Positions 43,738 through 53,441 of a stretch of 64,000 nucleotides of DNA are shown piece after piece. Each line of letters opens with the position of its first letter. Positions within the stretch are counted from its first letter, which is position 1. The position numbers were made by a program, and so were the translations under genes. Source of the stretch: Desertivirga xinjiangensis (GTDB taxonomy: Bacteria; Bacteroidota; Bacteroidia; Sphingobacteriales; Sphingobacteriaceae); contig NZ_JAFMZP010000007.1 in the NCBI RefSeq assembly GCF_024436435.1, forward strand, positions 1-64,000, written 5' to 3'. The notes below the pieces were generated by a model. It saw only the letters and a list, made by a program, of their open reading frames with translations, had not been told where the DNA came from and did no database searches.

Positions 43738-45209
43738 AGTTCCTTTCTTAACCGCGCAACCGGTATATTCATCGCTTCCCTGTACTTAGCCACAGTCCGG
43801 CGGGCAATGTTATATCCTTTTTCTTTCAATATTTCAGCAAGTTTCTCGTCGGCCAAAGGATGTCGCTTATCTTCGTTTCCAATACATTCCTCCAGTATCT
43901 TTTTAACCTCTTTGTTAGAAACCTCTTCTCCGCTTTCCGTTTGGATAGCCTCAGAGAAAAACGACTTTAAGAGAAAAGTCCCAAACTCTGTTTGAACGTA
44001 TTTCGAATTGGCAACCCTTGATACTGTCGAGATATCCATGCCTATTTTATCTGCAATATCTTTAAGGATCATTGGTCTCAGGTTACGCTCATCTCCGGTA
44101 AGAAAATAGTCGTACTGATAGTGCATGATCGCGTTCATGGTCTTCAAAAGGGTTTGCTGACGCTGTTTAATAGCGTCTATGAACCATTTTGCCGAGTCGA
44201 GCTTTTGCTTAACAAAGTGAACGGCTTCTTTTAATTTTTTATCCTTCTGTGCAGACTTGTCATAATGTTCGAACATCTCCTGATAAGAACGGCTAACCCT
44301 TAGTTCGGGTGCGTTCTGAGAATTTAAAGTAAGGACCAGGATACCATCATTGTTCGTAATATGGAAGTCAGGAATCACCTGTAGTTGCTTCGTATTAACT
44401 TCGCTCGAATCACCTGGCTTGGGATTTAACTTGAGTATTTCACCGACAATATCTTTAAGCTCTTTAGAACTGATGTTCATAATTCGCTCAATTTTGTCAT
44501 AATGCTTGCGGGTAAACTCATCCAGATAATTTTCTACGATGCGAATCGCTTTAACAATAACCGGGTTATTAAGATCCTTCTTCCTTAACTGTATGAGGAG
44601 ACATTCCTGCAGATCACGGGCACCGACCCCGGCAGGCTCAAAATTTTGAATCACCTTTAGCATGTCCTCAACCTCTTCTTCTTCGGCAAAGACGTTCTGG
44701 GAAAAGGCAAGGTCATCAATCAAAGAAGTTGTAGAGCGGCGCAAATAGCCATCATCATCAAGGCTTCCGATGATCTGCTGGCCGATCAAAAAGTCTTTAT
44801 CAGGGAGGGGTACCAGGTCAAGTTGCTGTTGCAGATTCTCATAAAATGAACTTTGAACCGCAATGGGCATCTCTTTACGCTCCTCTTCATCATCACCATT
44901 TTGATCATATTTTGAGCCGTATTCGTTAACATTATCCTCCTGAAGGTAGTCGTCTATATTAAATTCGTCAAAATCATCGCTGCTTTTATCTTCAGCATCA
45001 AAACTTTCATCAGGATCTTTATCCGGATATTGTTCGACAGGTTCATTAAGATTTGCTAGGCTTAAGTCTTCCAGAGCTGGGTTCTCTTCCAGTTCTTCTT
45101 TTATGCGGGCATCTAAGGCAACAGTTGGCACCTGAAGCAGTTTAATAAACTGTATCTGTTGCGGAGATAATTTTTGTAGTAACTTCTGTTGTAAATTTTG
45201 TCTTAGCAT
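43734..45209 (-). CDS. rpoN: RNA polymerase sigma-54 factor
   Basis: 491 residues. The Gln/Leu-rich N-terminal region I (LRQNLQQKLLQKLSPQQIQFIKLLQVP) is followed by an acidic region II (about 60-120), the core-binding and HTH regions, and the diagnostic RpoN box ARRTVAKYRE at 469-478. Sigma-54 needs AAA+ activators and reads -24/-12 promoters. No activator gene lies next to it in this window. Confidence 0.97.
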   Translation of the reverse strand: MLRQNLQQKLLQKLSPQQIQFIKLLQVPTVALDARIKEELEENPALEDLSLANLNEPVEQYPDKDPDESFDAEDKSSDDFDEFNIDDYLQEDNVNEYGSKYDQNGDDEEERKEMPIAVQSSFYENLQQQLDLVPLPDKDFLIGQQIIGSLDDDGYLRRSTTSLIDDLAFSQNVFAEEEEVEDMLKVIQNFEPAGVGARDLQECLLIQLRKKDLNNPVIVKAIRIVENYLDEFTRKHYDKIERIMNISSKELKDIVGEILKLNPKPGDSSEVNTKQLQVIPDFHITNNDGILVLTLNSQNAPELRVSRSYQEMFEHYDKSAQKDKKLKEAVHFVKQKLDSAKWFIDAIKQRQQTLLKTMNAIMHYQYDYFLTGDERNLRPMILKDIADKIGMDISTVSRVANSKYVQTEFGTFLLKSFFSEAIQTESGEEVSNKEVKKILEECIGNEDKRHPLADEKLAEILKEKGYNIARRTVAKYREAMNIPVARLRKEL

Positions 45210-45220
45210 AAGTTCTGCCC

Positions 45221-45228
45221 CAAAAGTA
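45221..45228 (-). promoter_or_regulatory. -7 box of the rpoN promoter
   Basis: TACTTTTG on the minus strand fits TAnnTTTG and ends 11 nt before the rpoN start codon. Confidence 0.4.
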
Positions 45229-45451
45229 CATATTCCATTGATAAGGGGAAACAGCAGGTACGTTTAAAGCTGTTATTGATCATCTTGTAACGTTTTATGC
45301 ACGAAAAAGATTTTACAGGATGCGAATTATTGCTGCATTTATCTCTATTGCTTTTATTTTGAAGTACTTAAATTATGCCTGGAAGTTCAGAGATTTTTTT
45401 AACAGAAACAAAAAGCCTCCTTTTATATTGTTTACTTCGTAAATTGCACCC

Positions 45452-46042
45452 ATGTTCACAGGTATTATTGAAACTCTCGGCAGAGTTTCTGAAGTAAAGC
45501 AAGATCAGGGGAACCTTCATATTACGATTGTTTCATCTATTTCAGATCAGTTAAAAATTGATCAGTCGGTTGCCCATAATGGCGTATGCTTAACTGTTGT
45601 GGGTATCAATGAGAATAGCCATACCGTTACCGCAGTAGAAGAAACACTTTTAAAGTCGAATATTGGAGAATTGAGAGCAGGCGACCTGGTTAATTTAGAA
45701 CGCTGCATGCAGATGAATGGACGTCTTGATGGACATATCGTTCAGGGGCACGTTGATCAGACAGCTATCTGTGTTGATCTGAAGGAACTTGATGGCAGCT
45801 GGATCTATACTTTTAGCTATGATGCTTCCAAGGGAAACATAACGGTTGAGAAGGGTTCAATTTGTGTTAACGGAATCAGCCTTACAGTAGTAGATTCCCG
45901 CGACGACGCCTTCTCTGTAGCCATTATACCCTATACCAATGCCAATACCAACCTTCAGAATGTCAAACCCGGAAATTCAGTCAATCTGGAATTTGACATC
46001 ATTGGAAAATATGTAGCAAGACTTTTAGGCAATAATAGGTGA
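45452..46042 (+). CDS. ribE: Riboflavin synthase alpha chain
   Basis: 196 residues made of two similar lumazine-binding barrels: MFTGIIETLGRVSEV ... HNGVCLTVVGI in the first half and VQGHVDQTAICVDLKE ... VNGISLTVVDS in the second. The enzyme joins two molecules of 6,7-dimethyl-8-ribityllumazine to give riboflavin. The gene stands alone. The 240-bp gap before it contains a 40-codon frame (45320-45442) but no FMN riboswitch that I can recognise. Confidence 0.97.
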   Translation: MFTGIIETLGRVSEVKQDQGNLHITIVSSISDQLKIDQSVAHNGVCLTVVGINENSHTVTAVEETLLKSNIGELRAGDLVNLERCMQMNGRLDGHIVQGHVDQTAICVDLKELDGSWIYTFSYDASKGNITVEKGSICVNGISLTVVDSRDDAFSVAIIPYTNANTNLQNVKPGNSVNLEFDIIGKYVARLLGNNR

Positions 46043-46080
46043 TGAATTATGAATGATGACCTCGCATATCATTCATAATT
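46041..46080. terminator. ATTATGA-type hairpin between ribE and surE
   Basis: GATGAATTATGAATGATG at 46041-46058 pairs with CATATCATTCATAATTTATC (46065-46084) with small bulges; further CATAACTCATAACTC copies follow to 46102. It is related in sequence to the hairpin at 33687-33747. Confidence 0.55.
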
Positions 46081-46100
46081 TATCACTCATAACTCATAAC

Positions 46101-46835
46101 TCAAAGCGGAGTTTCTTCCATCGCCTTCTTCAAAACCACCTCATCGGTAAGATCGAGGCGCAGAGGAGTAATAGAAACATTACCCTGTTCAACCGCCCAA
46201 CGGTCTGTTCCTTCTTCGGCTGATTCCAGGGGAGTTACGGTAAACCAGTAATGTTTCCTTCCCATAGGATCCGTTCCCGGAACAATTTTACCATCATAGA
46301 GCCGTACTGACTGTCGGGTCCATTGAATATCTTTCGGCTGCTCGGGAAAGTTTACGTTATACAAACCCAGCTCCCTGCTTTCCAGGAGAAGTTCCAGAGT
46401 GCGTTCTACAAAGGGCTCAAGTAAAGCAAAATCAGGCTCGGTTTTTCCTACAGGAGTACTCAGAGCTATAGAGCGAATGCCCAGTAATACGCCTTGCTTG
46501 GCTGCCGCAAGCGTTCCTGAATGCCACATAGAATTTCCCAGATTCGGTCCCATATTGATTCCGGATAGCACAATATCGGTATTAGACCAGAGATGTGTGC
46601 CTAAAGCCACACAGTCTGCCGGGGTTCCGTTCACCCTGTATGCTTCAATCCCTTCAAACTTAATCGGTGAAAGCTTATAGGATAGTGGCCTGGAATGAGT
46701 TACAGCATGACCCATTGATGATTGCTCAACATCCGGAGCTACCACACGTACTTCTCCAAACCGGGAGGCTACCTTTGCGAGAGCTGCAATTCCCGGGCTG
46801 TAAATTCCATCGTCATTGGTTACTAGAATCTTCAT
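46101..46835 (-). CDS. surE: 5'-nucleotidase SurE
   Basis: 244 residues from the canonical [16 protein letters not shown] start at 46835; a longer in-frame reading has no homology. Asp8-Asp9 and the [22 protein letters not shown] segment are the metal and phosphate site of SurE. It hydrolyses nucleoside monophosphates and helps survival in stationary phase in E. coli. It is divergent from the lipid kinase gene. Confidence 0.96.
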   Translation of the reverse strand: MKILVTNDDGIYSPGIAALAKVASRFGEVRVVAPDVEQSSMGHAVTHSRPLSYKLSPIKFEGIEAYRVNGTPADCVALGTHLWSNTDIVLSGINMGPNLGNSMWHSGTLAAAKQGVLLGIRSIALSTPVGKTEPDFALLEPFVERTLELLLESRELGLYNVNFPEQPKDIQWTRQSVRLYDGKIVPGTDPMGRKHYWFTVTPLESAEEGTDRWAVEQGNVSITPLRLDLTDEVVLKKAMEETPL

Positions 46836-46942
46836 AGAAAATATATAATTCGTTACCAATGCAACCAAAAATCACATTTGATGTTTTCCTAAAAATATTT
46901 TCGAAAAGATTCATGCTTCTAAAGCAATTTAAAAGGCCCCCA

Positions 46943-47836
46943 ATGATCAAGACTAAGATTATACATAACCCAAAAGCAGGAGATGAAGAGCACTCCCACC
47001 TGGAGCTAATAAAATTGATAGAGTCGCGGGGCTTCTATACGGAATATTCATCCATTAAAGATAAAGACTGGGAAAACATAAGCCACGATGTCGACTGTCT
47101 AGTGGTGGCGGGGGGTGATGGCACTGTTCGAAAAGTTGTTAAAAAGCTGCTTGAAAGAAAGCTGTCAGACAAAAGGTTTCCTTTAGCAGTTTTGCCCCTT
47201 GGTACTGCTAATAATCTGGCACTGACCCTTGGCCTGCCTGAGTCTTCCGAAGAAGTGGTAGATTCCTGGACGAATTTTAAAAAGAAACGTTTCGATGCCG
47301 GCTTAATTTATCGTTTTAAGGAAGCCCGGTTCTTCCTTGAAGGGATGGGGTATGGGGTTTTTCCAGAATTGATATCCAGAATGAAAAAGATCGAAGAAAA
47401 CATGAAGGATACCCCGGAAAAAAAACTGGAAGCTGCCCTGGCTACACTGAACGAGATAGTTTCCTCTTTTGAGCCCGATAGTTTCGAGATTGAGGTTGAT
47501 GGAATGAAACATACCGGTAGATATTTGCTGGTCGAGATCATGAACATACGCTCCATTGGGCCTAACTTAATTTTATCCCCCGATGCAGACCCCTATGATG
47601 GCTGGTTCGATCTGGTACTTATTCCGGAAGATGACAGGGAGCAGCTTTCCGCATACCTGAAGTCGAAAATCGAAGGTGAAGAAATCGAATCCGATTTTAA
47701 TCGCACCCGCTGCCGGAAAATTAAAATCCTGTCTGCGGCTACCAGGCTCCATGTAGACGACGAACTTTTCAAAATAGAAGAGCCTCTGGAGATAGAAGTC
47801 GAGATTCAGGATGGTTTAATAGACTTTCTGACTTAA
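46943..47836 (+). CDS. Diacylglycerol kinase-family lipid kinase
   Basis: 297 residues from MIKTKIIHNPKAGD at 46943; upstream ATGs add residues without homology. The catalytic-domain motifs NPKAG and VVAGGDGTVRKVV, and the PLGTANNLALTLGLP segment, are present, followed by the second beta-rich domain (SPDADPYDGWFDLVLI). Bacterial members phosphorylate diacylglycerol or related lipids with ATP; the natural substrate here is unknown. Confidence 0.92.
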   Translation: MIKTKIIHNPKAGDEEHSHLELIKLIESRGFYTEYSSIKDKDWENISHDVDCLVVAGGDGTVRKVVKKLLERKLSDKRFPLAVLPLGTANNLALTLGLPESSEEVVDSWTNFKKKRFDAGLIYRFKEARFFLEGMGYGVFPELISRMKKIEENMKDTPEKKLEAALATLNEIVSSFEPDSFEIEVDGMKHTGRYLLVEIMNIRSIGPNLILSPDADPYDGWFDLVLIPEDDREQLSAYLKSKIEGEEIESDFNRTRCRKIKILSAATRLHVDDELFKIEEPLEIEVEIQDGLIDFLT

Positions 47837-47961
47837 AAATAAGTCAATTGTGAATACATATCAGACATACTAGGGGCAAAAATAACTTTTTCGCTCTTTT
47901 AAGCGTCATACTGGCACCGTAATTGAACACATACGTTTAAGAAAAACTAAATTTTTAACCT

Positions 47962-48339
47962 ATGAGATTCATAAACAGAAAAGTACACGCCATGTTGGAT
48001 TATATGACGGGTATACTATTAATCGCTTCACCATGGTTGTTTAATTTCGCCGATGTAAACGACGCCAAATGGGTTGCCATCATCGTTGGTGCGATGGTAC
48101 TTATAATGTCTTTCATGACAGATTATGAAGGAGGTGCCAAAAAGACGATATCTATGTCAACCCACTTAACGATCGACATGATCACAGGTATTTTTCTTGC
48201 AGTTTCGCCATGGTTGTTTAATTTTGATGAGATGGTATATTTGCCTCATTTACTTGTTGGTATCTTAGAGATAGGGGCGAGTTTGTTTACCGAGAAAACT
48301 TCTCAGCATTCACATGGTCATATCACACCTGCACATTAA
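47962..48339 (+). CDS. SPW-repeat membrane protein
   Basis: 125 residues with four membrane helices in two similar halves. Each half carries the SPW motif: LLIASPWLFNFADV near residues 20-33 and LAVSPWLFNFDEM near 80-93. This is the two-repeat SPW family, of unknown function. The C-terminus is His-rich (SQHSHGHITPAH). A sigma-54-like site lies upstream at 47912-47926, and a clean terminator follows. Confidence 0.92.
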   Translation: MRFINRKVHAMLDYMTGILLIASPWLFNFADVNDAKWVAIIVGAMVLIMSFMTDYEGGAKKTISMSTHLTIDMITGIFLAVSPWLFNFDEMVYLPHLLVGILEIGASLFTEKTSQHSHGHITPAH

Positions 48340-48360
48340 ATTAACAAGATTCTAAATAAA

Positions 48361-48386
48361 AACCTCGCAAAAGCGGGGTTTTTTTG
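48361..48386 (+). terminator. Intrinsic terminator after the SPW gene
   Basis: AACCTCGC-AAAA-GCGGGGTT (one G-T pair) followed by seven T residues. It ends 34 bp before the next start codon. Confidence 0.88.
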
Positions 48387-48419
48387 TTTAACGGTCACAA
48401 GCTTTTTCTATTTTTAGAA

Positions 48420-50063
48420 ATGATTACGATCGAAGGAAATATTGTAGACATCCATTCACAAAGAATTTATGCTGCGGAGCTGAAAGTTCAGGACGGAAAG
48501 ATCCTGTCTGTGGAAGAAAGGGGCGCGGCCGCGGCCGCGCCATACATTATGCCCGGATTTATAGACGCTCATGTTCATATTGAGAGTTCCATGCTTGTAC
48601 CTGCACAGTTTGCCCGCTTAGCCGTTGTTCAGGGAACTGTGGCCACCATTAGTGATCCCCATGAGATTGCCAATGTATGCGGTATGGAAGGCGTGACGTA
48701 TATGATTGAGAATGGGCTGACTGTTCCTTTTAAATTTCATTTTGGGGTACCCAGCTGCGTTCCTGCCACGAGTTTTGAAACAGCCGGAGCAACCATTAAC
48801 GTAAACGATGTTGACAGCCTTTTGCAGCGGGATGACATCCTGTATTTAAGCGAAATGATGAACTTTCCTGGTGTATTGCACGGAGACCCGGAAGTAATGA
48901 AAAAAATAGAGCTGGCTCAAAAATACGGAAAGCCGGTTGACGGTCATGCGCCGGGTCTGAGAGGGGAAGCCCTGAAGAAGTATGTTGCCGCGGGTATAAG
49001 CACAGATCACGAATGTTTTACCGAAGAAGAAGCTTCGGAAAAACTTCAGCTGGGGATGAAAATACTGATCAGGGAAGGAAGCGCTGCCAAAAATTTTGAG
49101 GCCCTCGTAGCACTATTAAATCACTATCCCGATGCTATGATGTTCTGTAGCGATGACAAGCATCCCGACAGCCTGGCCGAAGGGCACATCAACCAGCTTT
49201 GTGCCCGGGCGGTAGCAAAAGGCATTGACCTGTTCAAAGTTTTGAAAGCGGCATGCGTAAATCCCGTAAAGCATTATAAATTAAAAGTTGGCTTGCTAAA
49301 TTCTGGCGACCCTGCAGATTTTATCATTGTGGAGAATTTACAGGATTTTACGGTGTTAAAAACCTACATCAACGGAACTTTAGTAGCTGAAAATGGCGAG
49401 TCGAAAACCAACCTGCAGTTCTCTGATCAGGCAGAATCGTTTGTTAATCAGTTTGACTGCTCTTTTAAAGAAGCTGCTGACTTCAGCATTCGTTCCGCTG
49501 AATATCCCCGGCAAAATAATTTGATGCCGGTGATCGAAGCTCTGGACGGGCAGCTGATAACTAATAAATTATGGATAAGTCCTTTGTTTGTCGATGATTT
49601 AATAGTCTCTGATGTCGAAAATGATGTATTAAAAATAGTCGTAGTGAATCGCTATCAGGATGCGCCCGTTGCAAAAGCATTTATTAAGAATTTTGGTATC
49701 AGGCGCGGCGCGATAGCCTCTTCTGTTGCGCACGACAGTCATAACATCGTTGCGGTGGGGGTTGATGACGAGAGCATTTGTCGCGCTGTAAACAGCCTGA
49801 TCAAAACGAAGGGTGGCGTTTCCTGTATTGATGGCGATTCAGAGCAAGTACTTCCTTTGCCGGTTGCCGGACTCATGTCTGTAGAAGATGGTTATAAAGT
49901 AGCTGAGATGTATCAGGACATCGATAAGGCGGCGAAAAGCCTGGGAAGTAAGCTCAGTTCGCCCTACATGACCCTGTCATTTATGGCTTTGCTGGTAATC
50001 CCTGAATTGAAGTTAAGTGATAAAGGCCTCTTCGACGGTAAAGAGTTCAGGTTACTGAATTAA
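48420..50063 (+). CDS. ade: Adenine deaminase
   Basis: 547 residues from the ATG at 48420 ([20 protein letters not shown]); an in-frame TTG at 48384 lies inside the preceding terminator. The amidohydrolase signature [15 protein letters not shown], the LHGDPEVM segment, DGHAPGLRG and the MFCSDDKHP metal site are all present, as is the C-terminal Ade domain. It converts adenine to hypoxanthine. Residues 35-39 are a run of five alanines written as a perfect 20-bp all-GC palindrome (48522-48541). Confidence 0.95.
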   Translation: MITIEGNIVDIHSQRIYAAELKVQDGKILSVEERGAAAAAPYIMPGFIDAHVHIESSMLVPAQFARLAVVQGTVATISDPHEIANVCGMEGVTYMIENGLTVPFKFHFGVPSCVPATSFETAGATINVNDVDSLLQRDDILYLSEMMNFPGVLHGDPEVMKKIELAQKYGKPVDGHAPGLRGEALKKYVAAGISTDHECFTEEEASEKLQLGMKILIREGSAAKNFEALVALLNHYPDAMMFCSDDKHPDSLAEGHINQLCARAVAKGIDLFKVLKAACVNPVKHYKLKVGLLNSGDPADFIIVENLQDFTVLKTYINGTLVAENGESKTNLQFSDQAESFVNQFDCSFKEAADFSIRSAEYPRQNNLMPVIEALDGQLITNKLWISPLFVDDLIVSDVENDVLKIVVVNRYQDAPVAKAFIKNFGIRRGAIASSVAHDSHNIVAVGVDDESICRAVNSLIKTKGGVSCIDGDSEQVLPLPVAGLMSVEDGYKVAEMYQDIDKAAKSLGSKLSSPYMTLSFMALLVIPELKLSDKGLFDGKEFRLLN

Positions 50064-50098
50064 ACGAGATTAAGCGTAATTGGGGAGATCCTTTTCTT

Positions 50099-50130
50099 GT
50101 CATCCTGAACTTGTTTCAGGACCTCTTGCC
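50099..50130 (+). repeat. Family A repeat, copy 3 (partial)
   Basis: GTCATCCTGAACTTGTTTCA plus GGACCTCTTGCC, an isolated module 1 of the family A element, 35 bp after the ade stop. The rest of the 378-bp gap holds two minus-strand hairpins and a family B element; I see no CDS in it. Confidence 0.75.
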
Positions 50131-50164
50131 TGGAAAGGCCTCATAAACATTTTTAAAACGATAC

Positions 50165-50192
50165 AAAAAAGGGTTGAACAAAAGTTCAACCC
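50165..50192 (-). terminator. Minus-strand intrinsic terminator
   Basis: A perfect 9-bp stem GGGTTGAAC/GTTCAACCC with a 4-nt loop at 50171-50192, followed on the minus strand by six T residues (50165-50170). Confidence 0.8.
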
Positions 50193-50265
50193 TACATCTA
50201 CCTATGAAAACGTCCTTTTGGGAAGGACATGTACTTATACCTTAGTTCCCTTCCAATAGTTACAA
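50193..50265 (-). ncRNA. Candidate small RNA between two minus-strand terminators
   Basis: The segment between the terminators at 50266-50288 and 50165-50192 has no reading frame but contains a further hairpin, GTCCTT-N5-AAGGAC at 50212-50228, with an A-rich loop on the minus strand. A roughly 100-nt RNA ending at 50165 would carry two stable hairpins. I could not find a promoter, so it may instead be a double terminator for the stress flavoprotein gene upstream. Confidence 0.3.
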
Positions 50266-50288
50266 GAAAAAAGCATTTTTTTAATGCT
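50266..50288 (-). terminator. Minus-strand terminator of the stress flavoprotein gene
   Basis: A 6-bp stem AGCATT/AATGCT (50272-50288) followed on the minus strand by six T residues. It lies about 150 bp behind the gene that stops at 50442. Confidence 0.55.
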
Positions 50289-50337
50289 CTCTGATTATAA
50301 CTTCTTTTCTGTAGTTTAATGGGGGAGAATTGTGCAG

Positions 50338-50395
50338 TGGAGACTCTTATCTATAGCTGAATCCATAGACACCCTTCGGAAGTCTATGGACAGTC
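50338..50395 (-). repeat. Family B repeat, copy 3 (degenerate)
   Basis: On the minus strand, GACTGTCCATAGACTTCCGAAGGG then TGTCTATGGATTCAG and GAGTCTCCAC. The loop TTCCGAAGGG is identical to the copy at 57029-57126, while the stem has changed from GGAGAG/CTCTCC to ATAGAC/GTCTAT, so the pairing is kept. Confidence 0.65.
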
Positions 50396-50441
50396 AAAAG
50401 ACAGTATAAAGTAGAAAGTATAAAGTCTAATCTGCAAACTT

Positions 50442-50972
50442 CTAAAAGTTAAATTTTTTATTTTCCCCTTCCATATAAGCGTTTCCGGTCAACGTGTTTT
50501 TAACTAATGAAATGATCTGGGTAAGCAGCAGATCGGGCGTATCCCAATATTCTGCCTCTTCCGGAGTGATCTTCAGAAGGCTGATGTTTGGATCTTCTTT
50601 TCCTTCGGGGAACCAGGCCTTGAACCTGTCGCTCCACAGCTCGTTGATCTTAGCCATATCCTGGCTTAATTCGGCTTTTCCATTGATCGTAACATACAAG
50701 TCGTGTTGCGGATTGCTATAATTTAAAACCACATATGGATTAGCAACTATTTCTGCTACTTTCCGGGAGTCTTTTGCAATAAACATCCATATAATGCCGT
50801 CGTCCTTCATCTCAAAGGTATACATCGGGCGACTATGTTGCCGGTTGTCTGCAGTAATGGTAGTTAGCATGGCGATCTTGATGTCCTTTAATTTTCCTGC
50901 CAGCTCCCTTACTTTTTTGATGTGTTCAATTTCCTGAGCTTGTTCCTGTAATGTGCCGTGTAATGGTTCCAT
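50442..50972 (-). CDS. Pyridoxamine 5'-phosphate oxidase-like general stress flavoprotein (second copy)
   Basis: 176 residues from the ATG at 50972 (MEPLHGTLQEQAQEIEHIKKV); a longer frame upstream has no homology. KIAMLTTITADNRQHSRPMYTFE, NYSNPQHDLYVTINGKAEL, FPEGKEDPNISLLKITPEEAEYWD match the general stress protein group. It is more distant from PdxH and similar in layout to the protein at 38540. Its role is probably flavin-dependent, substrate unknown. Confidence 0.87.
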   Translation of the reverse strand: MEPLHGTLQEQAQEIEHIKKVRELAGKLKDIKIAMLTTITADNRQHSRPMYTFEMKDDGIIWMFIAKDSRKVAEIVANPYVVLNYSNPQHDLYVTINGKAELSQDMAKINELWSDRFKAWFPEGKEDPNISLLKITPEEAEYWDTPDLLLTQIISLVKNTLTGNAYMEGENKKFNF

Positions 50973-51091
50973 ATTGAGTAGATATCTTAGTAGGTTATAT
51001 CTTAAAAAAGAAAAAAGTCTTTTTTTGTTTACGGAAATTCCAACAGCATCAATTATCAATATTGTTACCTTCGCATAAATCTTAGAAGCTA

Positions 51092-53440
51092 ATGAATAGA
51101 AAAGTAAAATTTACTTTTTTTAAACGCTCGCCTATATGGTTGTTCTGCTTTTGTTTTTTGGTAAGCCAGACAGCTAAAGCGCAACAGCAGCGGTCCACGG
51201 TAAGCGGAATAATAAAGGATGCGAGTACCGGCGAAACTCTTATCGGCGCATCGGTCCGCTTAATTGAGATCGACAAAGCCGCCTCAAGTAATTCCTACGG
51301 TTTCTATTCCCTCAGTGCACCGAATGGAGAATACAGTCTGCAGATCTCATATATCGGTTACCAGACACTTACGAAAAAGATAAGCCTCGCAGGTAAACTA
51401 ACTTTAAATCTGGAACTTGCTTCCAGCAACCAGTTGCAGGAAGTAGTTATTAGTAGTAAGAGTTCCAATGAGCTTATGAATAGTCCCCAAATGGGCCTTG
51501 AAAAGTTGAACATGGAGGGTGTTAAAAATATCCCGGTGCTGCTGGGCGAGAGGGACGTATTAAAGACCATTCAGCTCTTACCGGGCATAAAGTCGGCAGG
51601 AGAGGGTAACAGTGGTTTTTATGTACGAGGCGGATCTTCAGACCATAACCTCATCTTGCTCGACGAGGCAAATGTATATAACGCCTCACACCTCCTGGGC
51701 TTTTTTTCGACATTTAATTCGGATGCCATTAAAGATGTAGCGGTTTATAAAGGCGGTATGCCTGCTCAATATGGTGGACGGCTGGCATCGGTGCTTGATA
51801 TTAAAATGAATGATGGAAATAGCAAAGAATATACAGCAGAAGGTGGTATTGGTTTGATTTCCTCAAGACTGAAGGTCGAAGGACCGCTGATAAAAGATAA
51901 AGGTTCTTTTATGCTCAGCGGACGGAGAACTTATGCAGACATGTTCTTAAAATTGTCTTCTGATACCGTTCTTAACGGAAGCGCCTTGTATTTTTATGAT
52001 GTCAATGCCAAGGCAAACTATGAGATAAACGATAGAAATACGATGTACCTGTCTGGCTATTTCGGCCAGGACAAACTGGGCTTAAACAAGACCTTTTATT
52101 TCAACTGGGGCAACACTACCGCTACGCTGCGCTGGAACCATATATTCAATAGTAAGATCTTCTCAAATACCAGCCTTATATATAGCGACTACAATTATGC
52201 TATTGAAAATTTGCAAAGTGGGAATGATTTTCGGGTCACCTCTATTATTCGGGACTGGAATTTAAAACAGGATTTTCAGTACTTTACCACCGGGCATACT
52301 TTGCGGTTCGGACTCAATGCAAATCATCATAGGATTGAACCGGGAAAAATAAGCTCTTCTCAGACATCCGAAGTTAATGAGCGAACAATAAGTACGAGGA
52401 ACGGACTGGAACTGGCAGCTTATATTTCGGACGAGTGGCGCGTGTCAGACGTGGTCAGCCTGAACTACGGACTTCGGCTTAGTTCATTTGCCTTACTGGG
52501 TCCGGGCACAATTAAATCCTATGATCAGGATGGGAATACAATTGCAAGCCGGTCTTATGACAAGTCTCAGATCATTAAACATTATTTCTATCCCGAGCCA
52601 AGGTTCGCCATCAATTACAGGCTGGCAGAACAAAGCGCCTTAAAGGCCTCAGTTACCCGCAATACTCAGAATTTGCATTTGTTGTCTAACTCATCAGCAA
52701 GTTTACCTACGGATCTATGGATCATGAGCAGCAATAATGTGAAGCCACAGGTTGCTGACCAGGCTGCCCTGGGCTATTATCTTAATTTTAATAAAGATAA
52801 ATTTGAGTTCTCTGCCGAAGTATATTACAAGAATATGCGGAACCAGATCGACTATAAAAATGCAGCTAATTTAAGGGCTAATGAAAATGTTGAAGCAGAA
52901 TTGCTATTCGGGAAAGGCAGAGCATATGGCATTGAACTTTTCCTGAAAAAGAAATACGGAGACTTTAACGGGTGGATTGGATACACCTTATCACGTACAG
53001 AAAGGTCATTTGATGGAATAGATAACGGAACTTACTTTCCAGCAAAGCAAGACCGCACTCACGACCTTTCATTAGTAGCAATTTATAAAGCAGGGAAACG
53101 TTGGACCCTGTCGGGAACTTTTGTGTATAACACTGGGAATGCAGTTTCATTCCCTCATGGTAAATACCAGCTGGAAGACCGCACCGAATATTATTATGGC
53201 GAGAGGAACAGGGACAGAATGCCCGACTATCACAGGCTGGATCTGGGCGCTACTTTGGAGGGAAAACCAGGAAAGAGATTCACATCCAGCTGGACATTTG
53301 GTTTATATAATGCTTATAACAGGCATAATGCTTACACTATAGAGTTTGAGGATGTGCCAGGCGACGCCACGCGGACCCAGGCAGTACAAACGGCTCTTTT
53401 TGGAATTATTCCATCGGTAACATGGAACTTTAAACTTTAA
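51092..53440 (+). CDS. TonB-dependent receptor with carboxypeptidase-like domain
   Basis: 782 residues. Signal peptide about 1-32 (ending AKAQQ), carboxypeptidase-like sandwich about 36-115 (STVSGIIKDASTGETLIGASVRLIE), plug domain with the FYVRGGSSDHNLILLDEANVYNASHLLGFFS segment, then a barrel. It is paired with a DUF4249 lipoprotein gene that starts 1 bp after its stop, a standing two-gene arrangement in Bacteroidota for import of an unidentified ligand. The receptor lies outside the SusC class. Confidence 0.92.
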   Translation: MNRKVKFTFFKRSPIWLFCFCFLVSQTAKAQQQRSTVSGIIKDASTGETLIGASVRLIEIDKAASSNSYGFYSLSAPNGEYSLQISYIGYQTLTKKISLAGKLTLNLELASSNQLQEVVISSKSSNELMNSPQMGLEKLNMEGVKNIPVLLGERDVLKTIQLLPGIKSAGEGNSGFYVRGGSSDHNLILLDEANVYNASHLLGFFSTFNSDAIKDVAVYKGGMPAQYGGRLASVLDIKMNDGNSKEYTAEGGIGLISSRLKVEGPLIKDKGSFMLSGRRTYADMFLKLSSDTVLNGSALYFYDVNAKANYEINDRNTMYLSGYFGQDKLGLNKTFYFNWGNTTATLRWNHIFNSKIFSNTSLIYSDYNYAIENLQSGNDFRVTSIIRDWNLKQDFQYFTTGHTLRFGLNANHHRIEPGKISSSQTSEVNERTISTRNGLELAAYISDEWRVSDVVSLNYGLRLSSFALLGPGTIKSYDQDGNTIASRSYDKSQIIKHYFYPEPRFAINYRLAEQSALKASVTRNTQNLHLLSNSSASLPTDLWIMSSNNVKPQVADQAALGYYLNFNKDKFEFSAEVYYKNMRNQIDYKNAANLRANENVEAELLFGKGRAYGIELFLKKKYGDFNGWIGYTLSRTERSFDGIDNGTYFPAKQDRTHDLSLVAIYKAGKRWTLSGTFVYNTGNAVSFPHGKYQLEDRTEYYYGERNRDRMPDYHRLDLGATLEGKPGKRFTSSWTFGLYNAYNRHNAYTIEFEDVPGDATRTQAVQTALFGIIPSVTWNFKL

Positions 53441-53441
53441 C

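Noticed and set aside
45320-45442. 40-codon frame MRIIAAFISIAF... before ribE
   Set aside because: It has a plausible hydrophobic N-terminus and basic end, but no conservation evidence, promoter or partner. Too short to accept from sequence alone.
48384-48419. TTG start upstream of ade
   Set aside because: It lies inside the T run of the SPW gene terminator; the ATG at 48420 matches the family start.
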